Below are positions 8,698 through 17,313 of a stretch of DNA of 64,000 nucleotides, one piece after another. The notes beneath the pieces were generated by a model. That model was given only the letters and a program-made list of their open reading frames with translations. It ran no database searches and was not told where the DNA came from. The translations under genes were made by a program, and so were the position numbers. Source of the stretch: Demequina maris (GTDB lineage Bacteria; Actinomycetota; Actinomycetes; Actinomycetales; Demequinaceae); NCBI RefSeq assembly GCF_000971155.1, contig NZ_BBLX01000003.1:124001-188000 (forward strand), in the 5' to 3' direction. Position 1 is the first letter of the stretch. Every line of letters begins with the position of its first letter.

Positions 8698-8901
8698 TTA
8701 GAGCGGGCGAACCTTCTCCGCCTGCGGGCCCTTGGGGCCGTTGGTGACCTCGAACTCGACGCGCTGCGCCTCCTCGAGGCTGCGGTAGCCGTCGGTCTCG
8801 ATCGCCGAGTAGTGGACGAAGACGTCGGCGCCGCCGCCGTCCTGCGCGATGAAGCCGTAACCCTTCTCGGCGTTGAACCACTTCACAGAGCCCTGTGCCA
8901 T
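8698..8901 (-). CDS. CspA-family cold-shock protein
   Basis: A 67-residue single cold-shock domain with RNP1 (KGYGFIAQ) and RNP2 (DVFVHYSAI), beginning [10 protein letters not shown]. It is an RNA chaperone that binds single-stranded nucleic acid. An in-frame ATG three codons upstream (MTG-) exists, but AAGGTAAGG is better spaced for the chosen ATG, and the family normally starts here. It is monocistronic, with its own terminator and a structured leader. Confidence 0.95.
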   Translation of the reverse strand: MAQGSVKWFNAEKGYGFIAQDGGGADVFVHYSAIETDGYRSLEEAQRVEFEVTNGPKGPQAEKVRPL

Positions 8902-8937
8902 GCCTGTCATTCCTTACCTTCTTGCCCGGAGGACGGG

Positions 8938-8962
8938 AAGGCGGGACCCCGTGCCCCGCCTT
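8938..8962 (-). promoter_or_regulatory. Hairpin in the csp leader
   Basis: AAGGCGGG pairs with CCCGCCTT across a 9-base loop, about 37-61 bases before the cold-shock start. Long structured leaders are usual for csp genes and may control stability or translation with temperature. Confidence 0.5.
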
Positions 8963-9045
8963 GTCGCCGCAATGCCACTCCCCGACCCAGGTGAGACAGG
9001 TTCCTGCACACTACGTTCTTGCAACCGCGCCAAGTGTGGCAGAAA

Positions 9046-9975
9046 TCAGGGCTGAGTGGGGGGATCCCTGCGCTCTTGCGCCAGGAACTTCTCGAACTCC
9101 GCCGCGATCTCGTCCGCGGAGGGCAGCCCGCCCTCGACCTCGAGGCCGCGCCCGCGCGCCTCGTGGAACGCGTCGTACTGGTTCTCGAGCGCCTCGACCA
9201 GGGCCTGGACCTCCTCGCTCTCCGCGAGCTGGCGGTCGATCTCCTCCGACGCGATCGCGGCGGCGTCGTCGAGCGCGGCCGGGTCGAGGTCGAGCCCCGA
9301 CAGGTCCTCGAGCCCCTCGAGGGCGCGCTGCGCGGCCTGCGGGTACGAGGACTGCGCGAGGTAGTGCGGGACGTGCACCGCGACGTTCACCGCCGGCAGG
9401 CCCCACTGCCCGAAGCGGTACTCGAGGAGGTTCTGCGCCGAGGCGGGCACGGTGACCGTGCCGAACATCGAGGCCGAGTCCGGCAGCAGGTCGGGGTCCG
9501 TGCCGTGGATGGTCACGGTCAGCGGGCGCGTGTGCGGCACCGCCATGGGGATGCCGTGCGAGCCGAGCGTGAGGCCCACGCCGAGCCGCTCGACCGCCTC
9601 CCGCACCGCCTGGATGTAGCGCTCCCACTGGATGTCCGGCTCGAAGCCGTGCAGCAGCAGGAAGGACGAGCCCTCCTGGTCGTGCACCATGTCGAGCGCG
9701 AGGTGCGGCTCGTCGTACGCGGTCCACTGGTTGACGGAGAACGTCATCTCGGGTCGTCGCGAGCGGTAGTCGAGCAGCTGGTCGATGTCGAACGTGGCGA
9801 TCCGCTGCGGGTCGCCGGTCTCGAGGATGTGGTCCGCGACCAGCGCGCCCGCGCGGCCCGCGTCGATGAAGCCTCGCAGGGAGTGGACCAGCACGGAGCC
9901 GTGCTCCGGTGCGACGTCGGCCCACGCCTGGACGCCGTCCGGGTCCCAGCTCAACAGCGGTCGTTCCATGATCAT
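9046..9975 (-). CDS. PAC2-family protein
   Basis: A 309-residue protein of the PAC2 (proteasome-assembly-chaperone-like) family common in actinobacteria. Typical regions are the opening MERPLLSWDPDGVQAWADV and LRGFIDAGRAG (SxxGxxDAG-like), then TFDIDQLLDYRSRRP and the LHGFEPDIQWERY region. The acidic, Glu-rich C-terminus is variable. The start MIMERP is chosen for the AAGG just upstream; MERP is an alternative two codons later. Its precise function in actinobacteria is unknown and no proteasome gene is nearby. Confidence 0.87.
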   Translation of the reverse strand: MIMERPLLSWDPDGVQAWADVAPEHGSVLVHSLRGFIDAGRAGALVADHILETGDPQRIATFDIDQLLDYRSRRPEMTFSVNQWTAYDEPHLALDMVHDQEGSSFLLLHGFEPDIQWERYIQAVREAVERLGVGLTLGSHGIPMAVPHTRPLTVTIHGTDPDLLPDSASMFGTVTVPASAQNLLEYRFGQWGLPAVNVAVHVPHYLAQSSYPQAAQRALEGLEDLSGLDLDPAALDDAAAIASEEIDRQLAESEEVQALVEALENQYDAFHEARGRGLEVEGGLPSADEIAAEFEKFLAQERRDPPTQP

Positions 9976-10084
9976 CCATCCTTGCACCGACGCCGGTGCG
10001 CGTCTGCCGTTCTCGCCCTCCGCGAAACCCGCGAGCGGCGCGGGTGCTTCCGAGCAGCGCCAGGACGCGCGATAATGAGGGACT

Positions 10085-10107
10085 GCCCTGCAGAGTCAAC
10101 ACAGGGC
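10085..10107 (+). promoter_or_regulatory. Inverted repeat before HelD
   Basis: GCCCTG (10085-10090) and CAGGGC (10102-10107) form a short dyad 18-40 bases before the helicase start. It could be an operator or leader hairpin; no regulator can be named. Confidence 0.3.
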
Positions 10108-10124
10108 GTGCGGAGGGTATGCCG

Positions 10125-12308
10125 ATGGCGAACGAGCGCGGACTGACCGCCGAGCGGAGCGGCCTCGCGGCCGAGCAGGGGGTCGTGGACGGCCTGTACA
10201 CGCGTCTGGACGAGCTGCGGGACGAGGCGGACGACCGCCTCGCCGCGATCCGTAAGGAGGGGCCCTCGGGCTCGCCTCAGAACCGCTCCGAGCGCGACGC
10301 GTTCGCGACGCTGTACGAGGACCGCATCGCGCAGCTCGACGCCGTCGAGGACCGGCTGTGCTTCGGCCGCCTCGACCTGCGCGACGGCGAGCGGTTCTAC
10401 GTGGGCCGCATCGGCCTGTCCGACTCGGAGCACGTGCCGCTGCTGACCGACTGGCGCGCGCCCGCCGCGCGGGCCTTCTACTCCGCCACCGCCGCCAACC
10501 CCGGCCCCGTGGTCAACCGCCGCCATCTCACCACGCAGGGCCGCCGCGTCACCGCGGTCGAGGACGACGTGCTCGACGTGGACGCGCTGCGCGAGATGGG
10601 TGCCGACGAGGCGCTCGCCGGCGAGGGCGCCCTGCTGGCCGCGCTCGGCGCGCGCCGCACGGGACGCATGGGCGACATCGTCGCGACCATCCAGGCCGAG
10701 CAGGACGCCGTCATCCGCGCCCCCATGAGCGGGGCGCTCGTGGTGCAGGGCGGGCCCGGCTCCGGCAAGACCGCGGTCGCGCTCCACCGCGCCGCCTACC
10801 TGCTGTACCACCACCGCGAGCAGCTCGAGTCGCGCGGCGTGCTCCTCATCGGACCGTCGAAGACCTTCCTGCGCTACATCGACCACGTGCTGCCCTCGCT
10901 CGGCGAGACCGGCGCCGTGTCGACCACGCTCGCGGGCCTCGTGCCCGGCATCGACGTCACCGCGGTCGAGCCCGACGCGTCCGCCGAGATCAAGGGCCGC
11001 ACCGTGATGGGCGACGTGATCAAGGCCGCCGTCCGCGAGCGCCAGCGCGTGCCGCGCGCCGACACGGAGATCCGCATCGACGGCCGCACGGTGGTCATCA
11101 AGCGCTCCGACGTCAAGGACGCGCAGGGCCGCGCGCGCCGAGAGGGCCGCCCGCACAACGAGGCGCGCGCCTCGTTCGCCAAGGACATGATCGGGCGCCT
11201 CACGAAGCAGCTGGTCGAGCAGCTCGAGGTGTACTCGGACGAGGACCGGATCGAGCTCGAGCGCGACGTGCGCGACGACCGCAACGTGCGCATCGCCATC
11301 AACCTGTGCTGGCTGCCGATCACCCCGCAGCAGCTCCTGCGCGACCTCTTCTCGAAGCCGCACCTGCTCGACCACGCGGCCCGTATGGTCCCCGAGCACG
11401 AGCGCGACCTGCTGCTCCGGCCGTCCGCGGCGCCGTTCACCGAGGCGGACGTGCCGCTGCTCGACGAGGCGGCCGAGCTGCTCGGCGAGATGCCCGGCGG
11501 CCGCGGCCGCCGCCCCGACGAGCCCTCGGACGAGGAGATCCAGTACGCCAAGGACGTGCTCGAGACCTTCGGCGACGGCGGCATGGTGACCGCCGAGGCG
11601 CTCGCCGCCCGCATGAAGGGCGGCACCGCGCGGCTGTCGGTGGCGGAGCGCGCCCGCGGCGACCGCACGTGGACGTACGGCCACGTGGTCGTCGACGAGG
11701 CCCAGGAGCTCAGCCCGATGGCGTGGCGCATGCTGCTGCGCCGCTGCCCCACCCGCTCGTTCACGATCGTCGGCGACGTCGCGCAGACCACCTCGGTCGC
11801 GGGCACGCGCTGGTGGCCCGAGACGATGGACCCGCTGTTCCAGACAGGCTGGGAGCTGCGCGAGCTCACCATCTCGTACCGCATCCCGGCCGCGGTGGCC
11901 GATGCGGCGCAGGCCTACGCGCGCGCCGCGGGCCTGCCCGTCAGCGAGCTGCGCGCGGCGCGCGAGCTCGACGACGCGACCGCCGCGACGCGGCACCGCG
12001 ACCCGATCGCGACCGCGACCCGCATCGCGCACCGCCACGCTGACTCGTTCACGGAGGGCGAGGGCGGCCTCGTCGCCGTGATCGCGCCGCCGCGACTGCA
12101 CGGCGCGCTGCGGAAGGCGCTCGGCACGCCGGCGATCGAGGTCTACACGGCCCGCGAGTCGAAGGGCCTCGAGTTCGACGTGGCCGTGGTCGTGGAGCCC
12201 TCCGCGATCGCGGAGCGACCCGGCGACCTGTACGTCGCGCTCACGCGGCCCACGCGCCGCCTCGAGGTCGTGCACGCGGACCCGCTGCCGACGGGCCTGT
12301 CCCTCTAG
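10125..12308 (+). CDS. HelD-type RNA polymerase recycling helicase-like ATPase
   Basis: A 727-residue superfamily 1 ATPase related to UvrD/Rep. It has an N-terminal coiled-coil arm (residues 1-70), the HelD motif IGLSDSEHVPLLTDWRAPAAR, Walker A QGGPGSGKTAVALHRAAYL near 208 and Walker B VVVDEAQELSPMAWRML near 523. The C-terminal ESKGLEFDVAVVV and YVALTRPTRRL motifs follow. HelD proteins remove stalled RNA polymerase from DNA; actinobacterial members (including HelR) can displace rifamycins. The ATG at 10125 is chosen because GGAGGG lies 7 bases upstream; an ATG two codons earlier is too close. Confidence 0.9.
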   Translation: MANERGLTAERSGLAAEQGVVDGLYTRLDELRDEADDRLAAIRKEGPSGSPQNRSERDAFATLYEDRIAQLDAVEDRLCFGRLDLRDGERFYVGRIGLSDSEHVPLLTDWRAPAARAFYSATAANPGPVVNRRHLTTQGRRVTAVEDDVLDVDALREMGADEALAGEGALLAALGARRTGRMGDIVATIQAEQDAVIRAPMSGALVVQGGPGSGKTAVALHRAAYLLYHHREQLESRGVLLIGPSKTFLRYIDHVLPSLGETGAVSTTLAGLVPGIDVTAVEPDASAEIKGRTVMGDVIKAAVRERQRVPRADTEIRIDGRTVVIKRSDVKDAQGRARREGRPHNEARASFAKDMIGRLTKQLVEQLEVYSDEDRIELERDVRDDRNVRIAINLCWLPITPQQLLRDLFSKPHLLDHAARMVPEHERDLLLRPSAAPFTEADVPLLDEAAELLGEMPGGRGRRPDEPSDEEIQYAKDVLETFGDGGMVTAEALAARMKGGTARLSVAERARGDRTWTYGHVVVDEAQELSPMAWRMLLRRCPTRSFTIVGDVAQTTSVAGTRWWPETMDPLFQTGWELRELTISYRIPAAVADAAQAYARAAGLPVSELRAARELDDATAATRHRDPIATATRIAHRHADSFTEGEGGLVAVIAPPRLHGALRKALGTPAIEVYTARESKGLEFDVAVVVEPSAIAERPGDLYVALTRPTRRLEVVHADPLPTGLSL

Positions 12309-12319
12309 CGCCGTGCCAC

Positions 12320-12356
12320 GGGACGATGCGCGCCCGCCCGGGCCGCGCATCGTCCC
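12320..12356. terminator. GGACGATGCG inverted-repeat terminator after HelD
   Basis: GGGACGATGCGCG and CGCGCATCGTCCC form perfect 13-base arms around an 11-base loop, beginning 12 bases after the HelD stop. Each arm is a copy of the genome-repeat 10-mer. Confidence 0.85.
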
Positions 12357-12364
12357 CGAGGCGC

Positions 12365-12423
12365 GTGGTGACCGCGCACGTGGTGACCGCGCACGTGGTG
12401 ACCGCGCACGTGGTGACCGCGCG
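12365..12423. repeat. 15-base tandem repeat, almost four copies
   Basis: GTGGTGACCGCGCAC repeats head to tail at 12365, 12380, 12395 and 12410, the last unit diverging in its final two bases. Each junction makes CACGTG and each unit contains GGTGACC, both palindromic. It lies between the HelD terminator and the protease stop and codes for nothing plausible. Confidence 0.95.
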
Positions 12424-12452
12424 CGCGGCGACGCCGCCGGCGGCTCCCGCCC

Positions 12453-13262
12453 CTAGCGGGCCTCGCACTCCCCCGCGCCCGCGAGCGCGAGCCCGGCGAG
12501 GTCGCCCGGGCCCCAGTGCAGGAGGCTGAGGTTGGACTCGTGCATGAGCTCGTCCTTGTCCCCCACGTGCGCGAGGCCGACGACATGGCCGAGCTCGTGC
12601 TCCACGACCGCGCGCGCGAGCTCCTCGCCGCCGCCGTCCTCGCGGATGCGCGCCACGTCCTCCCAGTCGACGATGACCACCCCGGACCGCAGGTAGCGCT
12701 CGGGGCCGTAGGCGCCGGGCACCGCGCTCGAGCCGCCCAGGCCCGTGACGGTCCCCTCGAGGTCGGGGTTGTCGGCGGCGCTCTGGAAGCCGATCACGAT
12801 CGGCGCGAAGCGGTCGCCGTAGCGGTCCTGCACGAGCGCGCGGTCGAACGACGCGGACTCGTCGGTGAAGCCCTCGTAGGCGAACTCGAGCCCCGTCGCG
12901 TCGGACACGTCGGCGACCGCCTCGTGCACCACGCCCTCGAAGCCCTCGGGCATGTGCGCCGGGGAGATCACGTACGACAGCACCGTGCACGGGTCGTAGC
13001 GGACCGGGCCGCCGCCGGAGCCGCCGTCGGGGAACAGGAAGTCGTACGAGCCGGTGGTCTCGACCGTCACCTCGGGCAGCCGGCGCTCCTCGGCGCCCTG
13101 CGCGACGGGGATGCGGACGGTCTCGCCCTCCGCCTCGATGACGTTGCGGGGCGTGCCCCAGTGACGCACGTCGGACCACGTGACGCCGCGCCACGAGGCG
13201 CCGGCGACGAACAGCGCGGCGCACGCCAGGGTCACGATGACCGTCCTGCCCGCCGAGCTCAT
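12453..13262 (-). CDS. Secreted matrixin-like zinc metalloprotease
   Basis: A 269-residue protein starting MSSAGRTVIVTLACAALFVAGASW, an uncleaved signal anchor or signal peptide. The catalytic motif VVEHELGHVVGLAHVGD (HExxHxxGxxH, about residues 215-231) is that of metzincins, and the Met of LMHESN further on suits the Met-turn. The region before it resembles matrixin-type peptidases of actinobacteria. The start at 13262 was chosen because the signal sequence begins there. It ends next to the 15-base tandem repeat; the substrate is unknown. Confidence 0.85.
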   Translation of the reverse strand: MSSAGRTVIVTLACAALFVAGASWRGVTWSDVRHWGTPRNVIEAEGETVRIPVAQGAEERRLPEVTVETTGSYDFLFPDGGSGGGPVRYDPCTVLSYVISPAHMPEGFEGVVHEAVADVSDATGLEFAYEGFTDESASFDRALVQDRYGDRFAPIVIGFQSAADNPDLEGTVTGLGGSSAVPGAYGPERYLRSGVVIVDWEDVARIREDGGGEELARAVVEHELGHVVGLAHVGDKDELMHESNLSLLHWGPGDLAGLALAGAGECEAR

Positions 13263-13390
13263 GCAGACACTCTGCCACGGCCGGGGACCCCCGCCTGCAC
13301 ACGCGGGGGCGCCCGCGGCACCGGTCCGGGAAGGGCCCATAGCGCCCTAGGAGTTGGAGAAGGGGCAGGGAATGCGAGACGATAGCGCCC

Positions 13391-14587
13391 GTGCGCGCAC
13401 TCCTTCTAGAGAACCTCTCCGTCAAGGCCACCGAGATCCTCGAGGCCGCCGGCATCGCCGTCGAGAACCATGGCGGCGCCATGGACGAGGACGAGCTGAT
13501 CGAGGCCCTCCAGGGCGTCGAGCTGCTCGGCATCCGGTCCAAGACCATGCTGACGGAGCGCGTCATCGACGCGTGTCCCGACCTCATCGCGGTGGGCGCC
13601 TTCTCGATCGGCACCAACCAGATCGACCTCGCGCACGCGGCGCGCAAGGGCATCGCGGCGTTCAACGCACCGTTCTCGAACACCCGCTCGGTCGTCGAGA
13701 TGGCCGTGTCCGAGATGATCTCGCTCACGCGACGCCTGCCCGACCACAACCGCAGCCTCCACGAGGGCGTGTGGTCGAAGTCCGCGTCGGGCGCGCACGA
13801 GATCCGCGGCCGCACGCTCGGCATCGTCGGCTACGGCAACATCGGCTCGCAGCTGTCCGTGATCGCCGAGGCCCTCGGCATGAACGTCATCTTCTACGAC
13901 AGCGCCGAGAAGCTCGCGCTGGGCAACGCCACGCCGATGCCGTCGCTCCAGGCCCTGCTGTCCGAGGCGGATGTCGTCACGCTGCACGTCGACGGCCGCA
14001 GCGGCAACCGCGGCTTCTTCGGCGCGGAGCAGTTCGCCGCCATGAAGGACGGCGCGATCTTCCTCAACCTGTCGCGCGGCTTCATCGTCGACCTCGAGGC
14101 CCTCAAGGCCGGCCTCGAGTCGGGCGCGATCGGCGGCGCGGCCGTCGACGTGTTCCCCGACGAGCCCAAGAAGACGGGCGACGCGTTCGAGTCGCCCCTC
14201 CAGAACATGCCGAACGTCATCCTCACCCCGCACATCGGCGGGTCGACCGAGGAGGCGCAGCGGGACATCGGCATCTTCGTGGCGACGCGTCTGCGCGACT
14301 ACGTCAACCACGCGTCGACGTCCCTCAGCGTGAACCTCCCCAACCTCTCGCTCGACCAGGTCCAGGGCTCGCACCGCGTGGCCCACCTGCACGAGAACAT
14401 CCCCGGCGTGCTCGCCGCGGTCAACCAGGTCTTCGCCGCCCACAACGTCAACATCGACGCCCAGCTCCTCGGCACGCGAGGCGAGCTCGGATACGTGGTG
14501 ACGGACGTGGCGTCGGGCCTCGACAAGGACGCGGTGCAGGCTCTGTCGAGCATGCCGGGCACCGTGCGTCTGCGGGTGCTCTCATAA
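13391..14587 (+). CDS. serA: D-3-phosphoglycerate dehydrogenase, ACT-domain type
   Basis: A 398-residue NAD-dependent dehydrogenase catalysing the first step of serine synthesis. The Rossmann motif GIVGYGNIGSQLS lies near 145-157, the catalytic Arg in NLSRGFIV near 230, the Glu region in DVFPDEP, and the catalytic His in LTPHIGGST near 280. A C-terminal ACT domain (about 335-398) would bind serine for feedback inhibition. The length and absence of an intervening domain match the E. coli-type enzyme rather than the long mycobacterial one. The start is GTG. It ends in TAA, unusual here, overlapping the region where the next gene must start. Confidence 0.93.
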   Translation: MRALLLENLSVKATEILEAAGIAVENHGGAMDEDELIEALQGVELLGIRSKTMLTERVIDACPDLIAVGAFSIGTNQIDLAHAARKGIAAFNAPFSNTRSVVEMAVSEMISLTRRLPDHNRSLHEGVWSKSASGAHEIRGRTLGIVGYGNIGSQLSVIAEALGMNVIFYDSAEKLALGNATPMPSLQALLSEADVVTLHVDGRSGNRGFFGAEQFAAMKDGAIFLNLSRGFIVDLEALKAGLESGAIGGAAVDVFPDEPKKTGDAFESPLQNMPNVILTPHIGGSTEEAQRDIGIFVATRLRDYVNHASTSLSVNLPNLSLDQVQGSHRVAHLHENIPGVLAAVNQVFAAHNVNIDAQLLGTRGELGYVVTDVASGLDKDAVQALSSMPGTVRLRVLS

Positions 14588-16290
14588 ACGCCATCGATCC
14601 CACCGACGCCGTCCCGTTCGCGGAGCTCGGGCTGCCCGACGCTCTCGTCGACGCCCTGGAGCGCCACGACATCGTGACGGCCTTCCCCATCCAGGCCGCG
14701 ACCATCGCCGATGCGCTGGCGGGCCGCGACGTGCTCGGCAAGGCCCGCACCGGGTCGGGCAAGACGCTCGGCTTCGGCCTGCCCGCGATCGTGCGCCTGT
14801 CCGAGGGACCGCGCCCCGAGAAGCGTCGCCCCCGCGCGATCGTGCTCGTGCCCACCCGCGAGCTCGGCATGCAGGTGTCCGACGCGCTCGAGCCGTACGC
14901 GCACGCCATGCACGTCTCGCTCAAGCTCGTCGCGGGCGGCCTGTCGATGTCGAAGCAGATCCAGGCGCTCGAGCGCGGCGTCCACCTCGTGGTGGCGACG
15001 CCGGGCCGCATGGCCGACCTGGTGCGCAACGGCCACGCCGACCTCTCCGAGCTCGAGCTCATCGTCATGGACGAGGCCGACCACATGGCCGACATGGGCT
15101 TCATGGACGAGATCACCGAGATCCTCGCGGGCGTGCCCGAGGGCGGGCAGCGCCTGCTGTTCTCGGCGACGCTCGACGGTGACGTCGACCGCCTCGTCAA
15201 GCAGTACATGCACGACCCCGTGACGCACGACGTCACCGGCGGCGACGACCAGCCGGCGACGATGCGCCACGTGGTCCTCAACGTGCCGCCGAACGCGAAG
15301 TACCAGATCGCGACCCGCATCGCGGCGCGCGAGGGCCGCACCATCGTGTTCGTGCGCACCAAGCTGGCGACCGAGCGCATCGCCGAGGAGATGCGCGAGG
15401 CGGGCGTGCTCGCCCTCGCGATCCACGGCGACCGCTCGCAGGCGGAGCGCAACTTCGCGATCAGCGCCTTCCGCGCCGGGGACGTGCCCGTGCTGGTGGC
15501 GACCGACGTCGCCGCCCGCGGCATCCACGTCGACCACGTCGACCTCGTCATGCAGATCGACCCGCCGGCGGACCACAAGGACTACACCCACCGCTCCGGC
15601 CGCACCGCGCGCGCCGGCGAGGAGGGCCTCGTCGTCACGCTGGTGCTCCCCCACCAGCGCCGCTCCACGGACCGCATGCTCGAGCGCGCCGGCGTCGACG
15701 TGACGTTCCGCAAGGTCCGCGGCGAGGACGCGGAGTCGCTCGCGATGGTCGACGACCTCACCGGCGGCCGCGAGCCGTCGTGGCAGCCCGTCCGCGAGCC
15801 CCGCCCGCAGCGTCCCGAGCGTCGCGGCAAGTACGAGCGGCCCGGTCGGGGCGACCGCCCCGGCCGCGGAGACCGTCAGCGCTCCGACCGCCGCTGGGAG
15901 GAGCGTCCGCCGCGCAAGTGGGACCGGGACGACCGGCCCCGTCGCGACGACCGCCCGCGCCGCGACGACTCGCGCGCCGACGACATGGTGGCCACCCAGC
16001 AGCGCATGGAGGAGCGTCTCGCCCGCATCGAGCGCGACCTCGCGGACCGCGAGGCGGCGCTGCAGGCGCGCGAGGGCCGGCTGGCCGAGCGCGAGGCGCA
16101 GCTCGACGACCGCGGCTCGCGCCGCTACGACGACCGTCCGAGCAAGGGCGGCTACGACAAGGGCGCGCGCAAGGGCCGCGACGGCGACAAGCCGTACAAG
16201 AAGGGCGACAAGCCGTACGGCAAGAAGCCCGCCAAGGGCGGCTACGACAGCTCTACTCGGAAGCCTCGGAAGCCGAGGAGCGGGCGCTAG
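14584..16290 (+). CDS. DEAD-box RNA helicase with abnormal ATA start
   Basis: A 568-residue helicase in the frame beginning at the serA stop. It has a Q motif (PFAELGLP...FPIQ), Walker [11 protein letters not shown] near 57, DEADHM near 162, SAT near 194, then TDVAARGIH and [10 protein letters not shown]. The basic C-terminus (about 390-568) is rich in Arg, Asp and Gly, with a coiled-coil stretch [17 protein letters not shown], and would bind RNA. No ATG, GTG or TTG lies in frame at the right place. The sequence CTCATAAAC would be a standard ATGA overlap if base 14586 were G, so either ATA is used, or the base is mutated or misread. Confidence 0.85.
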   Translation: MNAIDPTDAVPFAELGLPDALVDALERHDIVTAFPIQAATIADALAGRDVLGKARTGSGKTLGFGLPAIVRLSEGPRPEKRRPRAIVLVPTRELGMQVSDALEPYAHAMHVSLKLVAGGLSMSKQIQALERGVHLVVATPGRMADLVRNGHADLSELELIVMDEADHMADMGFMDEITEILAGVPEGGQRLLFSATLDGDVDRLVKQYMHDPVTHDVTGGDDQPATMRHVVLNVPPNAKYQIATRIAAREGRTIVFVRTKLATERIAEEMREAGVLALAIHGDRSQAERNFAISAFRAGDVPVLVATDVAARGIHVDHVDLVMQIDPPADHKDYTHRSGRTARAGEEGLVVTLVLPHQRRSTDRMLERAGVDVTFRKVRGEDAESLAMVDDLTGGREPSWQPVREPRPQRPERRGKYERPGRGDRPGRGDRQRSDRRWEERPPRKWDRDDRPRRDDRPRRDDSRADDMVATQQRMEERLARIERDLADREAALQAREGRLAEREAQLDDRGSRRYDDRPSKGGYDKGARKGRDGDKPYKKGDKPYGKKPAKGGYDSSTRKPRKPRSGR

Positions 16291-16738
16291 CCGCGTCCTC
16301 CTCGCGGAGCCGGGCGATCGCGGCCTCGAAGTCGTCGAGGGTGTCGAAGGCCTGGTAGACGCTCGCGAAGCGGAGGTAGGCGATCTCGTCGAGGTCCCGC
16401 AGCGGCGGCAGGATCGCGAGGCCGATGTCGAGCGCGTTGACCTCGGCCTGACCGCTCGCGCGGATGGTCTCCTCGACCTTCTGCGCGAGCAGGGCGAGGT
16501 CGTCGTCGCTGACGGGACGGCCCTGGCATGCCTTCTTCACACCCGAGACGATCTTGTCGCGGCTGAAGGGCTCGGTCACGCCGTTGCGCTTGGCGACCGC
16601 CAGGCTCGCGGTCTCGACCGTGGAGAAGCGCTTGCCGCACGCGGGGCATTCGCGGCGGCGGCGGATCGACGAGCCGTCGTCCGCGGTGCGCGAGTCCACC
16701 ACACGGGAGTCCGGGTTCCTGCAGAACGGGCAGTGCAT
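16253..16738 (-). CDS. nrdR: Ribonucleotide reductase regulator NrdR
   Basis: A 161-residue repressor with an N-terminal zinc ribbon (Cys3, Cys6 in MHCPFC and Cys31, Cys34 in CPAC). The linker RKRFSTVE-like [10 protein letters not shown] leads to an ATP-cone domain (about 47-137) that senses ATP/dATP. It represses ribonucleotide reductase genes, which are not in the window. Its last 38 bases overlap the 3' end of the helicase gene on the other strand. It sits downstream of the LysM SOS gene, a usual actinobacterial order. Confidence 0.96.
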   Translation of the reverse strand: MHCPFCRNPDSRVVDSRTADDGSSIRRRRECPACGKRFSTVETASLAVAKRNGVTEPFSRDKIVSGVKKACQGRPVSDDDLALLAQKVEETIRASGQAEVNALDIGLAILPPLRDLDEIAYLRFASVYQAFDTLDDFEAAIARLREEDAASARSSASEASE

Positions 16739-16821
16739 GCGATCACTTTGCCACGAAGCGACGCGCCGACCCAACACGCCCGCCCGCGGCGCGTGGCGTC
16801 CCGGCCGGGACGCCACGATCC

Positions 16822-17136
16822 TCACTCGACCGGCAGGTAGATCTGCTCCCCCGCCATCAGCGCGGTGTCGGGCATCGCGTTGAGGTGCTGGATGTCGACC
16901 ATCGTGTCGCGGACGTCGTCGCCCGCCGACGTGAGCGCGGCCGCGATGTCCCACAACGTCTCGCCCGTGCCCACGGTGTAGACGTCGACCGCGACGGGCT
17001 CGGCCGGGCCGTCCGACGCGAACGCCTGCGGGCCCACCACGGCCGCCGCGACGAGCAGCAGCAGCACGGCCAGGATGCGGCCCGTGCGGGTGCGCCGGGC
17101 CTGGGCCTCGGCGGTCTGCGGTGCGTAGATGCTCAT
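16822..17136 (-). CDS. LysM protein, likely SOS division inhibitor (YneA-like)
   Basis: A 104-residue membrane-anchored protein with a basic N-terminus, one hydrophobic segment (about 22-42) and one LysM domain ([17 protein letters not shown]...GEQIYLP). It is divergent from lexA and preceded by two SOS boxes, the arrangement of YneA/DivS-type inhibitors that delay septation during DNA damage. That role is inferred from position and architecture. The ATG at 17136 follows GAGGAGGCAGAG. Confidence 0.8.
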   Translation of the reverse strand: MSIYAPQTAEAQARRTRTGRILAVLLLLVAAAVVGPQAFASDGPAEPVAVDVYTVGTGETLWDIAAALTSAGDDVRDTMVDIQHLNAMPDTALMAGEQIYLPVE

Positions 17137-17151
17137 CTCTGCCTCCTCGAT

Positions 17152-17167
17152 TCGAACAGGTGTTCTA
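17152..17167. promoter_or_regulatory. LexA box 1
   Basis: TCGAACAGGTGTTCTA matches the Gram-positive SOS consensus (CGAAC-N4-GTTCG) with minor right-arm deviation and lies 16 bases before the LysM start. Confidence 0.85.
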
Positions 17168-17183
17168 TCGAACGTGTGTTCTA
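17168..17183. promoter_or_regulatory. LexA box 2
   Basis: TCGAACGTGTGTTCTA directly abuts box 1, making a 16-base-period pair suited to cooperative LexA binding. Confidence 0.85.
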
Positions 17184-17219
17184 GTTGTAGCACCGTGCTC
17201 CGACACTGACAAGACACGC

Positions 17220-17235
17220 TCGAACATATGTTTGA
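17220..17235. promoter_or_regulatory. LexA box 3 (lexA side)
   Basis: TCGAACATATGTTTGA lies 79-94 bases before the lexA start and is likely autoregulatory. Confidence 0.82.
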
Positions 17236-17313
17236 TTTCCACCAGGGATTGCCCTAGCGTCGTGAGACAAGAGGACCACCGGGGTCTGACATCCACCCGA
17301 CGGGAGGCCAGGG

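Noticed and set aside
9972-12350. 792-codon minus-strand frame opposite HelD
   Set aside because: Composition is Arg/Ala/His/Val-rich shadow text of a GC-rich gene with no recognisable motif; HelD on the plus strand has all family motifs.
12365-12423. Tandem repeat as a CRISPR array
   Set aside because: Units are 15 bases, directly adjacent and without spacers, and no cas genes are present.
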